This document shows, piece by piece, positions 1 through 8,004 of a stretch of 64,000 bases of DNA. Source of the DNA: Myxococcales bacterium (lineage in GTDB: Bacteria > Myxococcota_A > Polyangia > Polyangiales > Polyangiaceae); contig JAAFHV010000006.1 in NCBI GenBank assembly GCA_013297655.1, forward strand, positions 1 to 64,000, read 5' to 3'. Numbering within the stretch: position 1 is the stretch's first letter; each line of letters starts with the position of its first letter. A program made the position numbers and the translations under genes. The notes beneath the pieces were generated by a model that was given only the letters and a program-made list of their open reading frames with translations, had not been told where the DNA came from and made no database searches.

Positions 1-2
1 AC

Positions 3-233
3 CAGGCCAAGATCAACACCTACGTCGGCGCGTGCAACGGCGGCGAGGTGAAGGACAAGTCCAGCGTCGCCATCACCTACAACGCCGCAGCGAAGACCAC
101 CACGCTCTGGATCCAGGGCATGGGCACCGCCACCGTCCCCGGCGTCGACTTCATGAAGGCCGTGTGGAGCCTCTGGTTCGGCAAGATCGACCAGCCCAAG
201 CTCGGCGACGCGCTCCTCTCGAAGATGCCCTGA
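3..233 (+). CDS. Chalcone isomerase-like protein, C-terminal part
   Basis: The reading frame is open from the window edge to the stop at 231-233, so only the last 76 residues are seen. The segment around FMKAVWSLWFGKIDQPKLGD, followed by a short LLSKMP end, matches the usual C-terminus of the bacterial chalcone-isomerase-like family, where a helix with a Trp-Leu/Phe-Gly motif precedes a short tail. Bacterial members are usually exported proteins of unclear role, some possibly binding fatty acids, and true chalcone isomerase activity is not implied. A GTG at 48 could start a shorter ORF, but it lies inside the conserved domain and is rejected as the start. A strong terminator follows 18 bases after the stop. 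Confidence 0.7.
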   Translation, partial: QAKINTYVGACNGGEVKDKSSVAITYNAAAKTTTLWIQGMGTATVPGVDFMKAVWSLWFGKIDQPKLGDALLSKMP

Positions 234-250
234 GCTACCGCCGGCACCGC

Positions 251-292
251 GCGAGGCCCCACGATACCGATCGTGCGGGCCTCGCTTTTTTT
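251..292 (+). terminator. Intrinsic terminator
   Basis: GCGAGGCCC (251-259) pairs with GGGCCTCGC (277-285). An inner CACGA/TCGTG stem (260-264 with 271-275) extends it, and seven T residues follow (286-292). It sits directly after the chalcone-isomerase-like gene and is the clearest rho-independent terminator on the plus strand of this window. Confidence 0.88.
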
Positions 293-387
293 CCTGGCGC
301 GCCCACACTCCGACTCCCTTCGCGGACGGGAGCCGGAGTGCCGTGTGCTCGACGCGACGCGACGCGCTCGATCGCTCGAGCGTGAGC

Positions 388-771
388 TCACACGGTGAAG
401 TAGCGGACCCCGCGTTTCTCACCGACACGCCGGACCTTCTTCTTGTCGATGCCCGCCGTTACGACTCTCAAGAACTGGCCTTTCGACAACCCGAGCTTGG
501 TCCGAAGCTTGCCCCCTTGTGCGCCTCGATTTTTGGTGAGGAGCGCGAGGAGCTGGGAGAGCGATTGTTCGATTTCGTCCGAGCGGAGAGGCCCGTTCGG
601 ACGCGCTGTTCGTGTGGAGTGTCGGCTCTTTCCTCGCACCGTGAGGGGCATCGCCGTGCGGCGCCCGGTGAGCGCCGCGATCTCCTCGAGCGGTGCGGCT
701 CGAATGGCGTTCAGCGTTCGAGTGACGAACGAAGAGGTCAGGCTCGAAAGCGTGTTTCGTAGCTGGTTCAC
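388..771 (-). CDS. Hypothetical protein, possible winged-helix DNA-binding
   Basis: 127 residues from a GTG start at 771, preceded by a good AGGGAAGGA ribosome binding site. The frame is open further upstream, but the Arg/Gly-rich translation there looks noncoding. The N-terminal part (NQLRNTLSSL, then a helix with AAPLEEIAALTGRR) is followed by a basic Ser/Thr/Arg linker. The C-terminal half contains SLSQLLALLTKN, then LRTKLGLSKGQFLRVV and a basic hairpin KKVRRVGEKRGVRYF, which reads like a helix-turn-helix with a wing. No family was recognised with certainty. A regulatory, DNA-binding role is inferred from the basic charge and the helix pattern alone. Confidence 0.6.
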   Translation of the reverse strand: MNQLRNTLSSLTSSFVTRTLNAIRAAPLEEIAALTGRRTAMPLTVRGKSRHSTRTARPNGPLRSDEIEQSLSQLLALLTKNRGAQGGKLRTKLGLSKGQFLRVVTAGIDKKKVRRVGEKRGVRYFTV

Positions 772-1322
772 GTGAGTTCCTTCCCTCGGACGGGATGAGG
801 AGCCCATATCGTAGGCAATCGCCCCCGGAACACCAAAGGGAATTGGGAAGAATCTCCCCGCCAGGCTTGGATGATGTTTTGTTCCTCCGGGCCAGACGAC
901 GTGACCGGCGCCCGACGAAGACTCCGAAACGACGGACCGCGCGCGCTCGACGGCGCCTTTCGGCCGCGCAAGCCGTGGACACCGTCGTAGAGAGAACCAT
1001 CCCAAAGGAGATAACTTTTCAGTCGGGGATCGCTCGTGGTTTTTCTGGCGAGCGCGGCGTACACCTGGCACGCTCGAAAAGGCGGTTCCTACGCGGTTCC
1101 AGTCCCCCGAGGATCCCCCCGGATGCGCGTAGGAGCCGCCGCTTCGCGTCCGCTCGAACGCCCGCGCGCCTCGCAGGGCCCATGAACGCCAACACGCCTT
1201 GACACCCGCGGGCGGTTCGCGAAACCTCGCCTTTCGGGTGCGTCTCGCGGAGAGGCGCAGGCTAGCGCGAACGGTCGGGCCGCTGTTCGTCACGTCGCCT
1301 CTCAGGGCGCGAACGAGCTCCA
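772..1322. other. Intergenic region, no gene seen
   Basis: 551 bases between two divergent genes. The open frames across it translate to Arg/Pro/Ser-rich sequence without domain character and are taken as GC-driven noise. It must hold the promoters for the GTG-start gene on the left and nhaA on the right, but no confident -35/-10 pair or inverted repeat was found. Confidence 0.5.
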
Positions 1323-2771
1323 TTGCCCCGCCTTTCGTCCACCGACACGTCTTTTCCGCCCGAAGCTTGGGGGCCCGCGCTGCGTCTCGCCCGCCTCGCG
1401 CGACGCCCGCTCGAGCGTTTCTTCCAGATTCAAGCCGCCAGCGGCCTCGTCCTCATCGCCTGCGCGATGATCGCCCTCGGGATCGCGAGCTCGCGATTCG
1501 GTGCATCCTACATCCATTTTTGGCATACGCCGGTCGCGGTGGAGGTAGCGGGGCACCGCTTCGAGCGCTCGCTCGAATGGATCGTGAACGACGGGCTGAT
1601 GGCGATCTTTTTCTTCGTGGTGGGAATGGAGATTCGCCGCGAGGTGCACCAGGGCGAGCTCTCGGACCTGCGCCGCGCGGCGCTGCCGGCGGCGGCGGCG
1701 CTCGGGGGGATGCTCTTTCCCGCCGCGATCTACCTCCTCGTCGCCTATTCGCGAGCACACGAAGGCTGGTTTGCCCTCGTTCGGCCGGGTTGGGGCGTGC
1801 CGATGGCGACCGACATCGCGTTCGCCGTGGGCGTGCTCACGCTGCTCGGCAAGCGCATTCCGCCGGCGCTTCGCGTGCTGCTCCTCGCCCTCGCGGTCAT
1901 CGACGACCTCGGCGCCATCATCGTGATCGCCCTATTTTACTCGAAGGGAATCCACCTCGCCGGGCTCGGGGTCGCCGCGGGCGGCCTCGCGCTCTTGTTG
2001 CTCCTTCGTTTCGCGGGGGTGCGCGCGAAGCTCGCGTACGTGGCGCCGGCGCTCGTGATCTGGGGCGGGACCTACGCCGCAGGAATCCACCCTACGATCG
2101 CGGGTGTCGTCGTAGGGCTGCTCACTCCGGTGCGCGCGTGGCTAGGCACCGATGGCGCTCGTGAGGGGCTCGAGGCCGACGTGCGCGCCTTGTCGCGATC
2201 GCGCGCGGGCGGCGAAGCGGATCTGTCGGCCCAGGAGCTGGCCTCGGTGCTCCGTCACGTCGACGCGGTTCGCCGCGAGGCCACCTCACCGGCAGAGGCG
2301 CTGATCGAGACGCTCCACCCATGGGTCGCGTTCGTCATCATGCCGCTCTTCGCCCTCGCGAACGCAGGGGTCGCGCTCGGCGGAGCCCCCGTCGTGGCGG
2401 CCGGAGAGCTCGCCCTCGTCGCCACCGCGGCGGGCCTCGCGCTCGGGAAGCCGCTCGGCATTTGTGTCGCATGCGCGATCTCGATCCGACTCGGGATCGC
2501 CAAGCTCCCGCGCGGCCTCGGTTGGCGGCACGTGCTCGTGCTCGGGCTCGTCGCGGGGATCGGCTTCACGATGGCGCTCTTCGTCGCGCAGCTCGCGTTC
2601 AACGACCCTGCGATGCTCGGCGCGGTGAAGCTGGGCGTGCTCGCCGCCAGCGGGGGCGCCGCGATCGTGGCGCTCGCAGTCGGTAGGCTGGCCCTTCCCG
2701 CTCCTTCGCCGGTCGAGTCGTCCGCCGCTGCCGAGACGGCCGATGAAGCGGAGGACTCGACCGAGGCGTGA
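1323..2771 (+). CDS. nhaA: Na+/H+ antiporter NhaA
   Basis: 482 residues, longer than the roughly 390 of the E. coli protein. NhaA exports sodium or lithium in exchange for protons across the inner membrane and controls pH and salt tolerance. The family core is clear: WIVNDGLMAIFFFVVGMEI (about 86-104), VPMATDIAFAVG with the Asp of helix IV near 164, and AVIDDLGAI with the paired Asp at 194-195 that carry ions in E. coli NhaA (Asp163/164). A hydrophilic insert of about 50 residues (roughly 275-325) lies before the ETLHPWVAFVIMPLFALANAG segment, and the C-terminal tail is Glu/Asp/Ala-rich. The start is TTG with a weak ribosome site; the next in-frame Met is far too late. The carbonic anhydrase downstream fits a pH-homeostasis neighbourhood. 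Confidence 0.95.
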   Translation: MPRLSSTDTSFPPEAWGPALRLARLARRPLERFFQIQAASGLVLIACAMIALGIASSRFGASYIHFWHTPVAVEVAGHRFERSLEWIVNDGLMAIFFFVVGMEIRREVHQGELSDLRRAALPAAAALGGMLFPAAIYLLVAYSRAHEGWFALVRPGWGVPMATDIAFAVGVLTLLGKRIPPALRVLLLALAVIDDLGAIIVIALFYSKGIHLAGLGVAAGGLALLLLLRFAGVRAKLAYVAPALVIWGGTYAAGIHPTIAGVVVGLLTPVRAWLGTDGAREGLEADVRALSRSRAGGEADLSAQELASVLRHVDAVRREATSPAEALIETLHPWVAFVIMPLFALANAGVALGGAPVVAAGELALVATAAGLALGKPLGICVACAISIRLGIAKLPRGLGWRHVLVLGLVAGIGFTMALFVAQLAFNDPAMLGAVKLGVLAASGGAAIVALAVGRLALPAPSPVESSAAAETADEAEDSTEA

Positions 2772-2816
2772 GCGGCTCCGATACCGAACGCTCCAACCAC
2801 CGTATTCCGAGGGACT

Positions 2817-3293
2817 ATGCGACGTTCTGCCCTTTCAATCTTCGTGCCTCTCGCGCTCGGGCTCGCGCTCGCGGCGTGCCGCGACGACCAAGATCCCGCC
2901 GGCGCGGCAGACCTATGGACGCGCGTGCAGAGCTCCGGCTACCGCGAGTGGCCGCGACCTCGCGGGTACAGCACGCGCGAGCCGAGCTTCACCCTCCACG
3001 GCGGCAGCGTCGACATCTTCCTGAACCCCACCCTCGCCGCCGCGCGGGGCAGCAGCACGTCGCTCGCGGAGTGGCCCGTGGGCTCGTTGGTCGTGAAGGA
3101 CGGCTACTCGGGAAACAGCGATTCGCTCTCGATCGTGGCGGTCATGGAGAAGCGCCAAGACGGCTGGTACTTCGCCGAGTACAGCGCCGATGGCAGCGTA
3201 CTTTTCTCGGGAAAGCCCAAGGTCTGCGTCGACTGCCACGACGCACGCAAGGACTACTCGGACTGGCTCTTCTCGGTCGAGCGACCGCGCTGA
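2817..3293 (+). CDS. Cytochrome P460-like haem lipoprotein
   Basis: 158 residues with a short hydrophobic leader and lipobox LALAAC (Cys21), so probably a lipoprotein facing the periplasm. The body has the P460-like pattern: FTLHGGSVDIFLNP, then SLAEWPVGSLVVKDGY, then MEKRQDGWYFAEYS, ending in a c-type haem motif CVDCH at about 137-141 close to the C-terminus. This architecture is that of the cytochrome P460 family, whose best-known members oxidise hydroxylamine. Many distant relatives have no known substrate. It starts 45 bases after nhaA on the same strand and may be co-transcribed. The haem motif is seen directly; the P460 call is pattern-based. Confidence 0.72.
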   Translation: MRRSALSIFVPLALGLALAACRDDQDPAGAADLWTRVQSSGYREWPRPRGYSTREPSFTLHGGSVDIFLNPTLAAARGSSTSLAEWPVGSLVVKDGYSGNSDSLSIVAVMEKRQDGWYFAEYSADGSVLFSGKPKVCVDCHDARKDYSDWLFSVERPR

Positions 3294-3402
3294 CGCACGA
3301 GCTGCGGGGCCCTCCGTCGTCCGCGCGAACTTCGTGCGCGAGCCTTCTTCCGCGGTAAAACATGGAGGCTTCGGCGCTGCGTGGCATAGTTTACGGTTAC
3401 GT

Positions 3403-4074
3403 ATGGAGAAGCTGGTCAAGGGTGTGCACGCGTTCCAAGAAGAGATCTTCCGCTCGGAACGCGAGCTCTTCCAACGGCTCGCGAAGGGTCAGTCTCCGGA
3501 GACTTTGTTCGTCACCTGCTCGGACTCGCGCATCAACCCGAACCTCCTCACCGGCACCAACCCTGGCGAGCTCTTCATTCTGCGCAACGCGGGCAACATC
3601 ATCCCGCCGTACTCCGAGATCCCGTGCGGTGAGGCCGCGACCACCGAGTACGCGGTCGCGGTGCTCGGGGTGCAAGACATCATCGTCTGTGGGCACTCGC
3701 ACTGCGGAGCCATCGACGCGCTCTTGGACCCGGACACCACCGCGGAGCTGCCGGCCGTACGCGCGTGGCTCGCTTACGCACAGGAAACCAAGCGCATCGT
3801 GGACGAGAACTACGGCGCTCTCTCGCCCGAGTCGCGCGCGAGCATCGCGGTCCAAGAGAACGTGCTCGTCCAGATCGAGCACCTGAAGTCGCTGCCCACC
3901 GTCGCAGCGCGGCTCAAGGATCACTCCCTCGGGCTTCACGCGTGGGTCTACCAAATCGAGACCGGCGAGGTGTTCGCCTACGACCGAACGAGCGGCCAAT
4001 ACGTGCCCCTCTCGGACGACGTGGCGAAGGTGGGCGTGCGCAGCCGCGGCTCGAGCGCGATTCGCCCCATCTAG
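3403..4074 (+). CDS. Beta-class carbonic anhydrase
   Basis: 223 residues from ATG 3403; the frame is open further upstream into the previous gene, but the conserved N-terminus begins at MEKLVKGVHAF. The enzyme interconverts CO2 and bicarbonate using one zinc ion. The zinc and active-site set is present: Cys39-Ser-Asp41-Ser-Arg43, then His98 and Cys101 in CGHSHCGA, with the usual RNAGN segment between them. The length is typical for the bacterial beta class. It lies downstream of nhaA and the P460-like gene, consistent with pH/CO2 balance. No signal peptide is seen, so it is cytoplasmic. Confidence 0.95.
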   Translation: MEKLVKGVHAFQEEIFRSERELFQRLAKGQSPETLFVTCSDSRINPNLLTGTNPGELFILRNAGNIIPPYSEIPCGEAATTEYAVAVLGVQDIIVCGHSHCGAIDALLDPDTTAELPAVRAWLAYAQETKRIVDENYGALSPESRASIAVQENVLVQIEHLKSLPTVAARLKDHSLGLHAWVYQIETGEVFAYDRTSGQYVPLSDDVAKVGVRSRGSSAIRPI

Positions 4075-4200
4075 GCAAATACCAAGTTAAATCAACAGCT
4101 TGAGCCGAGCCTGACGCGATGAATCCGCGCGCGTCTCGGGCGAGCATTCCCCAGCGCGCGAAGGCGACGCGCGTTTCGAGGCCTCGATTCGCCTGGATTT

Positions 4201-4210
4201 GAAACGTTTC
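4201..4210. promoter_or_regulatory. GAAACGTTTC palindrome upstream of the peptide-MNIO unit
   Basis: A perfect 10-base palindrome sits 24 bases before the proposed ATG of the small peptide gene. It is a candidate operator for that unit only by position; no regulator family is implied. Confidence 0.3.
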
Positions 4211-4233
4211 GGGCCTTGGTGCGTCGGACGAAC

Positions 4234-4443
4234 ATGCACCTCCCGTGGGTCCTCCTCGCTATCCTGAGCCCGTCGCCCTCGCTCGACGAGGCAAACGCAC
4301 ACGCGACGCCCCACGTCGTGGTGGCCGACGAGCCAACCCGTGAAGCCTCGACCCAAGGCACGCAAGTCGCGCAGCAGAAGCCGAAACCCAAGCCGAAGCC
4401 CAAGCCCGATCCGGACTACTGCCCTCCCTGCGGTCGCGGATGA
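4234..4443 (+). CDS. Small exported Lys-Pro/Cys peptide, putative RiPP precursor
   Basis: 69 residues from ATG 4234; an upstream in-frame start at 4216 would add six. Three parts are visible: a hydrophobic leader (MHLPWVLLAIL, with a possible cleavage after ANAHA near residue 24); a polar linker; and a Lys-Pro repeat (49-58) ending in DPDYCPPCGRG with Cys63 and Cys66. It overlaps the next gene by the ATGA tetranucleotide (4440-4443), so translation is probably coupled to the DUF692 enzyme. Known DUF692/MNIO substrates are short peptides modified at Cys, Asp or other residues, and the bufferin class carries Sec-type leaders. That this is the enzyme's substrate is inference from the coupling, the leader and the paired Cys. 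Alternatives are a metal- or haem-binding peptide, or a cell-wall-associated peptide. Confidence 0.7.
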   Translation: MHLPWVLLAILSPSPSLDEANAHATPHVVVADEPTREASTQGTQVAQQKPKPKPKPKPDPDYCPPCGRG

Positions 4444-5558
4444 CGGCGCGCTGCGCGGTCGCGCTCCACCCGGAGGACGATCTTCGCACGGCGCTCCTGC
4501 CCCTCTTCACCGAAGGCCGCGTCGACGCGGTCGAATGGACCTGGGAAGCAGGAGTGCCGGAGTGGCTCGACGCGCTCGTCGCGTTCTACGCGTCGAACCA
4601 TGCACTTTACACGCATCTCGTTGGCTTCCCGCTCTTCGGGGACGGCGCGTCGCTGCCGAGGAGGCTCGCGGAGATCGCGCGTCGTTCGAGGCAGCACCGG
4701 CCGCGCCACGTGACGGCGCACTACGGGCTCGTGCAAGCGGAGGGCTTCTCGGACATCGCGCCGCTCCCCCCCGTGCCGTGCGCGGAGGTGGTCTCGACCG
4801 GACGCGAGCGTCTCCTTCGTCTCGCGGACGCGGCGGAGTGCGCGGTCGGTGTCGAGAACCTCGCGTTCGCGTTTTCGCTCGACGACGTCGCGAGGCAGGG
4901 AGACTTGGTCGACTCGATGCTCCCGGATCAGGGATTTTTGCTGCTCGATCTGCACAACATCCACTGCCAAGCGATCACGTTCGAGAGGAGCCCGGAGGAG
5001 CTGCTCGCGCGGTACCCGCTCGAGAAGGTGCGCGAGATTCACCTGTCTGGCGGGCGCACCACGTACCCGAAGGTGGACCCGCGGCCCTTCCGCCGTGACA
5101 CCCACGACGACGCGGTGCCGGCGGAGGTGCTCGCGCTCCTCGATGTGGCGCTCGCGCGCTGCCCCGCGGTGGAGGTCGTGTGCCTCGAGCGCCTCGGCGG
5201 CACCCTGGCGACGAAAGAAGCGAAAGAAGGCCTCGTCCGCGATTTTCGTGCGATGCGAGAGCGGGTGGCCGAGCCCAGCCTCGACCTTCGCGCGCGCGCG
5301 TATCTCCCGCTCGACATCGCGCTGCCCTCCGTTCCTGCGCGCGTCCTCCGTGACTTCGAGTCCAAGCTCGTGACGGTTCTCCGCGCTGCGCCCTCGGTCG
5401 AGCACGCGAAGAGCGCGCTCCGCGACCTCGCCCACGAGCCCACCCTCGCCGCCTTCGTGGCGCGTATGGAGCCGCGCGCGATCGAGGTCGCGATGGAAAT
5501 CGAGAAGCGTTGGGCCGTTCCCGCGCTCGACTCCCACGCGATCGCGGACGACGAATGA
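4440..5558 (+). CDS. DUF692/MNIO-family non-haem iron oxidase
   Basis: 372 residues. The family has a TIM barrel with two or three iron ions and oxidatively modifies peptide side chains in RiPP pathways (MbnB, TglH, ChrH, BufB). The likely metal-ligand blocks appear in family order: YTHLVGFPLFGDG (His59), HVTAHYGL (His94), VGVENLAF (Glu139-Asn140), LLDLHNIHCQA (Asp170, Asn173), EIHLSGG (His201), DTHDDAVP (Asp220, His222) and VVCLER (Glu250). After about residue 285 a helical extension of roughly 85 residues follows, rich in Ala, Leu and Glu. There is no separate DUF2063-type recognition partner nearby, so the extension may take that role. The gene starts inside the stop codon of the small Cys peptide gene. 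The family call is firm; substrate and product are inferred. Confidence 0.87.
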   Translation: MTARCAVALHPEDDLRTALLPLFTEGRVDAVEWTWEAGVPEWLDALVAFYASNHALYTHLVGFPLFGDGASLPRRLAEIARRSRQHRPRHVTAHYGLVQAEGFSDIAPLPPVPCAEVVSTGRERLLRLADAAECAVGVENLAFAFSLDDVARQGDLVDSMLPDQGFLLLDLHNIHCQAITFERSPEELLARYPLEKVREIHLSGGRTTYPKVDPRPFRRDTHDDAVPAEVLALLDVALARCPAVEVVCLERLGGTLATKEAKEGLVRDFRAMRERVAEPSLDLRARAYLPLDIALPSVPARVLRDFESKLVTVLRAAPSVEHAKSALRDLAHEPTLAAFVARMEPRAIEVAMEIEKRWAVPALDSHAIADDE

Positions 5559-5566
5559 GGCGCGAG

Positions 5567-6955
5567 CTACTTCGCGGCGCGTAGCGTGCGTGGCGCGATC
5601 CAGTAGATTTTCCCTGCCGTATCGTCGGCGACGAACAGGCGGCCATCGGGAGCGAACACGGCGTCGGTCGCGCGACCGGTCGGGGCGAAGCCACGCGCGA
5701 AGGCGGTCGCCGGTCCGGTCGGTCGCTTCGAGATCGGATCGGTCGGCACGAAGACGACCCCGGTGCCGCCGAACGACGTGAACACGCCGTGGAGCGCGAC
5801 GAAGAGCCCGTGCCGGTACGGAGCCGGGAACCCGCCGCGATCGAAATCGAGCCCGAAGTTGGTGTCGTGGAGCGGGATCGAGACGAGCTCGCGGCCCACG
5901 TTCGCGCAGTCGTGGGCGCGGAACCTCGGGTGCGGCTCGCCCTGCCCCACACAGCACGGGTAGCCCCACGTCTCGCCGATTTTCCCGAGGAGAGAGAGCT
6001 TCTCGCGCCCTCCCACGCCGTCCCAATCGTCGCCGCTCAGCTCGCTCGCGTAACAATCTCCACAGGAGCTCGGCGAGCATCGCAGGTACATCGGGTTACG
6101 AAATCCGTCCGCGACGATCGAAGGCACGAGCGGGAGCGCGCCGCGCGGATCGATCGCGAGCACCGCCCCGCGCGACATCTCTTCGTCGCTGCACGCGGAA
6201 GAATCGCCGCGCCCGCGCGACACGTACACGAGGCCGTCTTTCGTGCGCTCGAGGGTGTGGGCGAAACGAGCGTCGGGGATGCTCGCCCCGCCGAGCTTGG
6301 CGACGAGCTCCGAGTCGGAGGTCGCCGTACGATCGCCGGATCGATAGGGAAAACGCCTTATCTCGTCGCTACGTGTATAGTACACATGAGAGCCGGAGAA
6401 GAGCAGCCCGTGAACGCAGGCGAGGCCCTTCGGATCGGCCTCGAGGGCGGCGCAGGGGCGGCCGTCGCTCGGCCAGGTGCCCGCGAACGGGAGCACCGCG
6501 TCGGCCCTTCCGTCGCCGTCGTCGTCGGGGAGAACGAAGATGCCACCCGGCCCGCCGTGCGCGCCGCCAACGGTGCTCTGCGAGGGGGCGGTGAGGAACA
6601 GATCGCCGTTCGGAGCGAACGCCATGACCCGCGCCTCGAGCACGGGCGTGGTGGTGAGCTCGCGCACGCAGAACTCGGGCGGCACCGTGACGTCGGGAGC
6701 GTCGGCGCCGGGCAGCTCACAGAAGAGGCGCCCCTTTCCCTGCGGAATATCGACGATGTCGCAGACGGGAGGCGCGGCATCCGGCGACGGAACCGGGACC
6801 GCGCCGTCGGTCCTCGGCGGGGGCACCGACGCGTCGATCGAGGGGGGCTCGTCTTGGGTGGTGGAGCACGCGCCCACGAAGAGCACGCCACACATCGCAG
6901 CGACGAAGATCGGCAGCGCGGGTCTCACCCGCGTGATTCTACATGACGGGCCCAC
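5567..6955 (-). CDS. PQQ-type sugar/sorbosone dehydrogenase-like lipoprotein
   Basis: Up to 462 residues, with leader and lipobox GVLFVGAC, then an Asp/Pro-rich linker (PPPRTDGAVPVPSPDAAPP). The body is a propeller of the glucose/sorbosone dehydrogenase class: VMAFAPNGDLFLTAPS, GIFVLPDDDGDGRAD, FAHTLERTKDGLVYVSRG, ADGFRNPMYLRC, ETWGYPCCVGQGEPHP and TDAVFAPDGRLFVADD. Related enzymes use PQQ and calcium to oxidise sugars in the periplasm, but many secreted relatives in this class have no shown activity. About ten Cys residues suggest disulphides. It converges with the MNIO gene (8 bases between stops). Its long start overlaps the divergent oxidoreductase ORF, and a GTG start just inside would shorten the leader. 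Confidence 0.82.
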   Translation of the reverse strand: MGPSCRITRVRPALPIFVAAMCGVLFVGACSTTQDEPPSIDASVPPPRTDGAVPVPSPDAAPPVCDIVDIPQGKGRLFCELPGADAPDVTVPPEFCVRELTTTPVLEARVMAFAPNGDLFLTAPSQSTVGGAHGGPGGIFVLPDDDGDGRADAVLPFAGTWPSDGRPCAALEADPKGLACVHGLLFSGSHVYYTRSDEIRRFPYRSGDRTATSDSELVAKLGGASIPDARFAHTLERTKDGLVYVSRGRGDSSACSDEEMSRGAVLAIDPRGALPLVPSIVADGFRNPMYLRCSPSSCGDCYASELSGDDWDGVGGREKLSLLGKIGETWGYPCCVGQGEPHPRFRAHDCANVGRELVSIPLHDTNFGLDFDRGGFPAPYRHGLFVALHGVFTSFGGTGVVFVPTDPISKRPTGPATAFARGFAPTGRATDAVFAPDGRLFVADDTAGKIYWIAPRTLRAAK

Positions 6956-6987
6956 GAATTCTCGGCCCGTCGTGTAGCCTCGGCCCC

Positions 6988-7989
6988 GTGAAAGCGATGA
7001 CCATTCACGGGTACGGTGGCGTCGACGTCTTCCGCGAGGAGGACGTGCCGAAGCCCTTCCCTCGCTCGTACGACGTGCTCGTGCGGGTGTGCGCCTCGGC
7101 GGTGAACCCGGTCGACTGGAAGATCCGATCCGGCGGGCAGCGAAACATCATTCGCCTCTCTTTTCCCTGGATCTTGGGGCTCGACGTGTCCGGCGTGGTG
7201 GAGGCGGTGGGCCCCGGCGTGACCCGCTTCCGCGTCGGCGACGAGGTGTGGTCCTCGCCGCGGCACACCCGCCCCGGATCGTATGCAGAATACATATGCA
7301 TCGACGAGAGCGAGGTCGGCAAGAAGCCCGCGAGCCTCACCCACGACGAAGCCGCGTCGCTCCCGCTCGTCGCGCTCACGGCTTGGCAGTGCGTGGTGGA
7401 GAAGGGGCGCCTCGAGAAGGGGCAGACCATGCTCGTGCACGCCGGCTCGGGCGGGGTCGGCTCGGTCGCGATCCAAATCGGCAAGCACGTCGGCGCGAAG
7501 GTGATCACCACCTGCAGCGCGAAGAACGCCGAATTCGTCACGAAGCTCGGCGCCGATCAGGTGATCGACTACACGAAAGAGGCCTTCGAGAAGGTCGTCT
7601 CGGACGTCGATCTGGTGCTCGACTCGGTCGGCGAGAGCGCGTTCGACGGCAACATCGCGGTGGTCCGTCGTGGCGGGCGCATCTCGAACATCACCGTCGA
7701 CGTGACGGCGCACGTGAAGAAACACGGCGCGTTCCTGAGCCTGTTCACCCTCGCGTGGGCGATGATTCGGATGCACCTCGTGCCCTATTTCCGTAAGCGG
7801 ATCGCGTTCCGTCACGTCATCAAGCGCTGCGACGGGGAGCAGCTCGGCGAGATCGCGAAGCTGGTCGACGCGGGCGCGATCACCGCATCGATCGATCGTG
7901 TGTTTCCCCTCGCCGAGGTCGGCGCCGCCCACACGTTGAGCGAGTCGCACCACGCGCGCGGCAAGATCGTGCTCCACGTCGCCGACTGA
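6988..7989 (+). CDS. Zinc-free MDR-family NADPH:quinone-oxidoreductase-like protein
   Basis: About 333 residues from GTG 6988, with ATG 6997 equally possible; an earlier ATG at 6943 would overlap the divergent lipoprotein start. The N-terminal GroES-like domain shows SAVNPVDWKIRSG, ILGLDVSGVVEAVG and FRVGDEVW. The Rossmann domain carries the NADP-binding AGSGGVGSVAIQ (about 152-162). No structural or catalytic zinc ligands are seen, as in the quinone oxidoreductase branch of the medium-chain dehydrogenases, which reduce quinones or enones. The C-terminus ends in the usual HARGKIVLHV motif. Substrate unknown. Confidence 0.9.
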   Translation: MKAMTIHGYGGVDVFREEDVPKPFPRSYDVLVRVCASAVNPVDWKIRSGGQRNIIRLSFPWILGLDVSGVVEAVGPGVTRFRVGDEVWSSPRHTRPGSYAEYICIDESEVGKKPASLTHDEAASLPLVALTAWQCVVEKGRLEKGQTMLVHAGSGGVGSVAIQIGKHVGAKVITTCSAKNAEFVTKLGADQVIDYTKEAFEKVVSDVDLVLDSVGESAFDGNIAVVRRGGRISNITVDVTAHVKKHGAFLSLFTLAWAMIRMHLVPYFRKRIAFRHVIKRCDGEQLGEIAKLVDAGAITASIDRVFPLAEVGAAHTLSESHHARGKIVLHVAD

Positions 7990-8004
7990 TGTACTCCGCA
8001 CGCA

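Noticed and set aside
772-1323. Upstream extension of the GTG-start gene to 1323
   Set aside because: The extension reads as Arg/Gly/Ser-rich sequence; the GTG at 771 has a good ribosome site and begins the ordered part.
4234-4443. Lys-Pro repeat as a TonB-type linker
   Set aside because: TonB linkers are longer and followed by a C-terminal domain; here only DYCPPCGRG follows, and no ExbB/ExbD genes are near.
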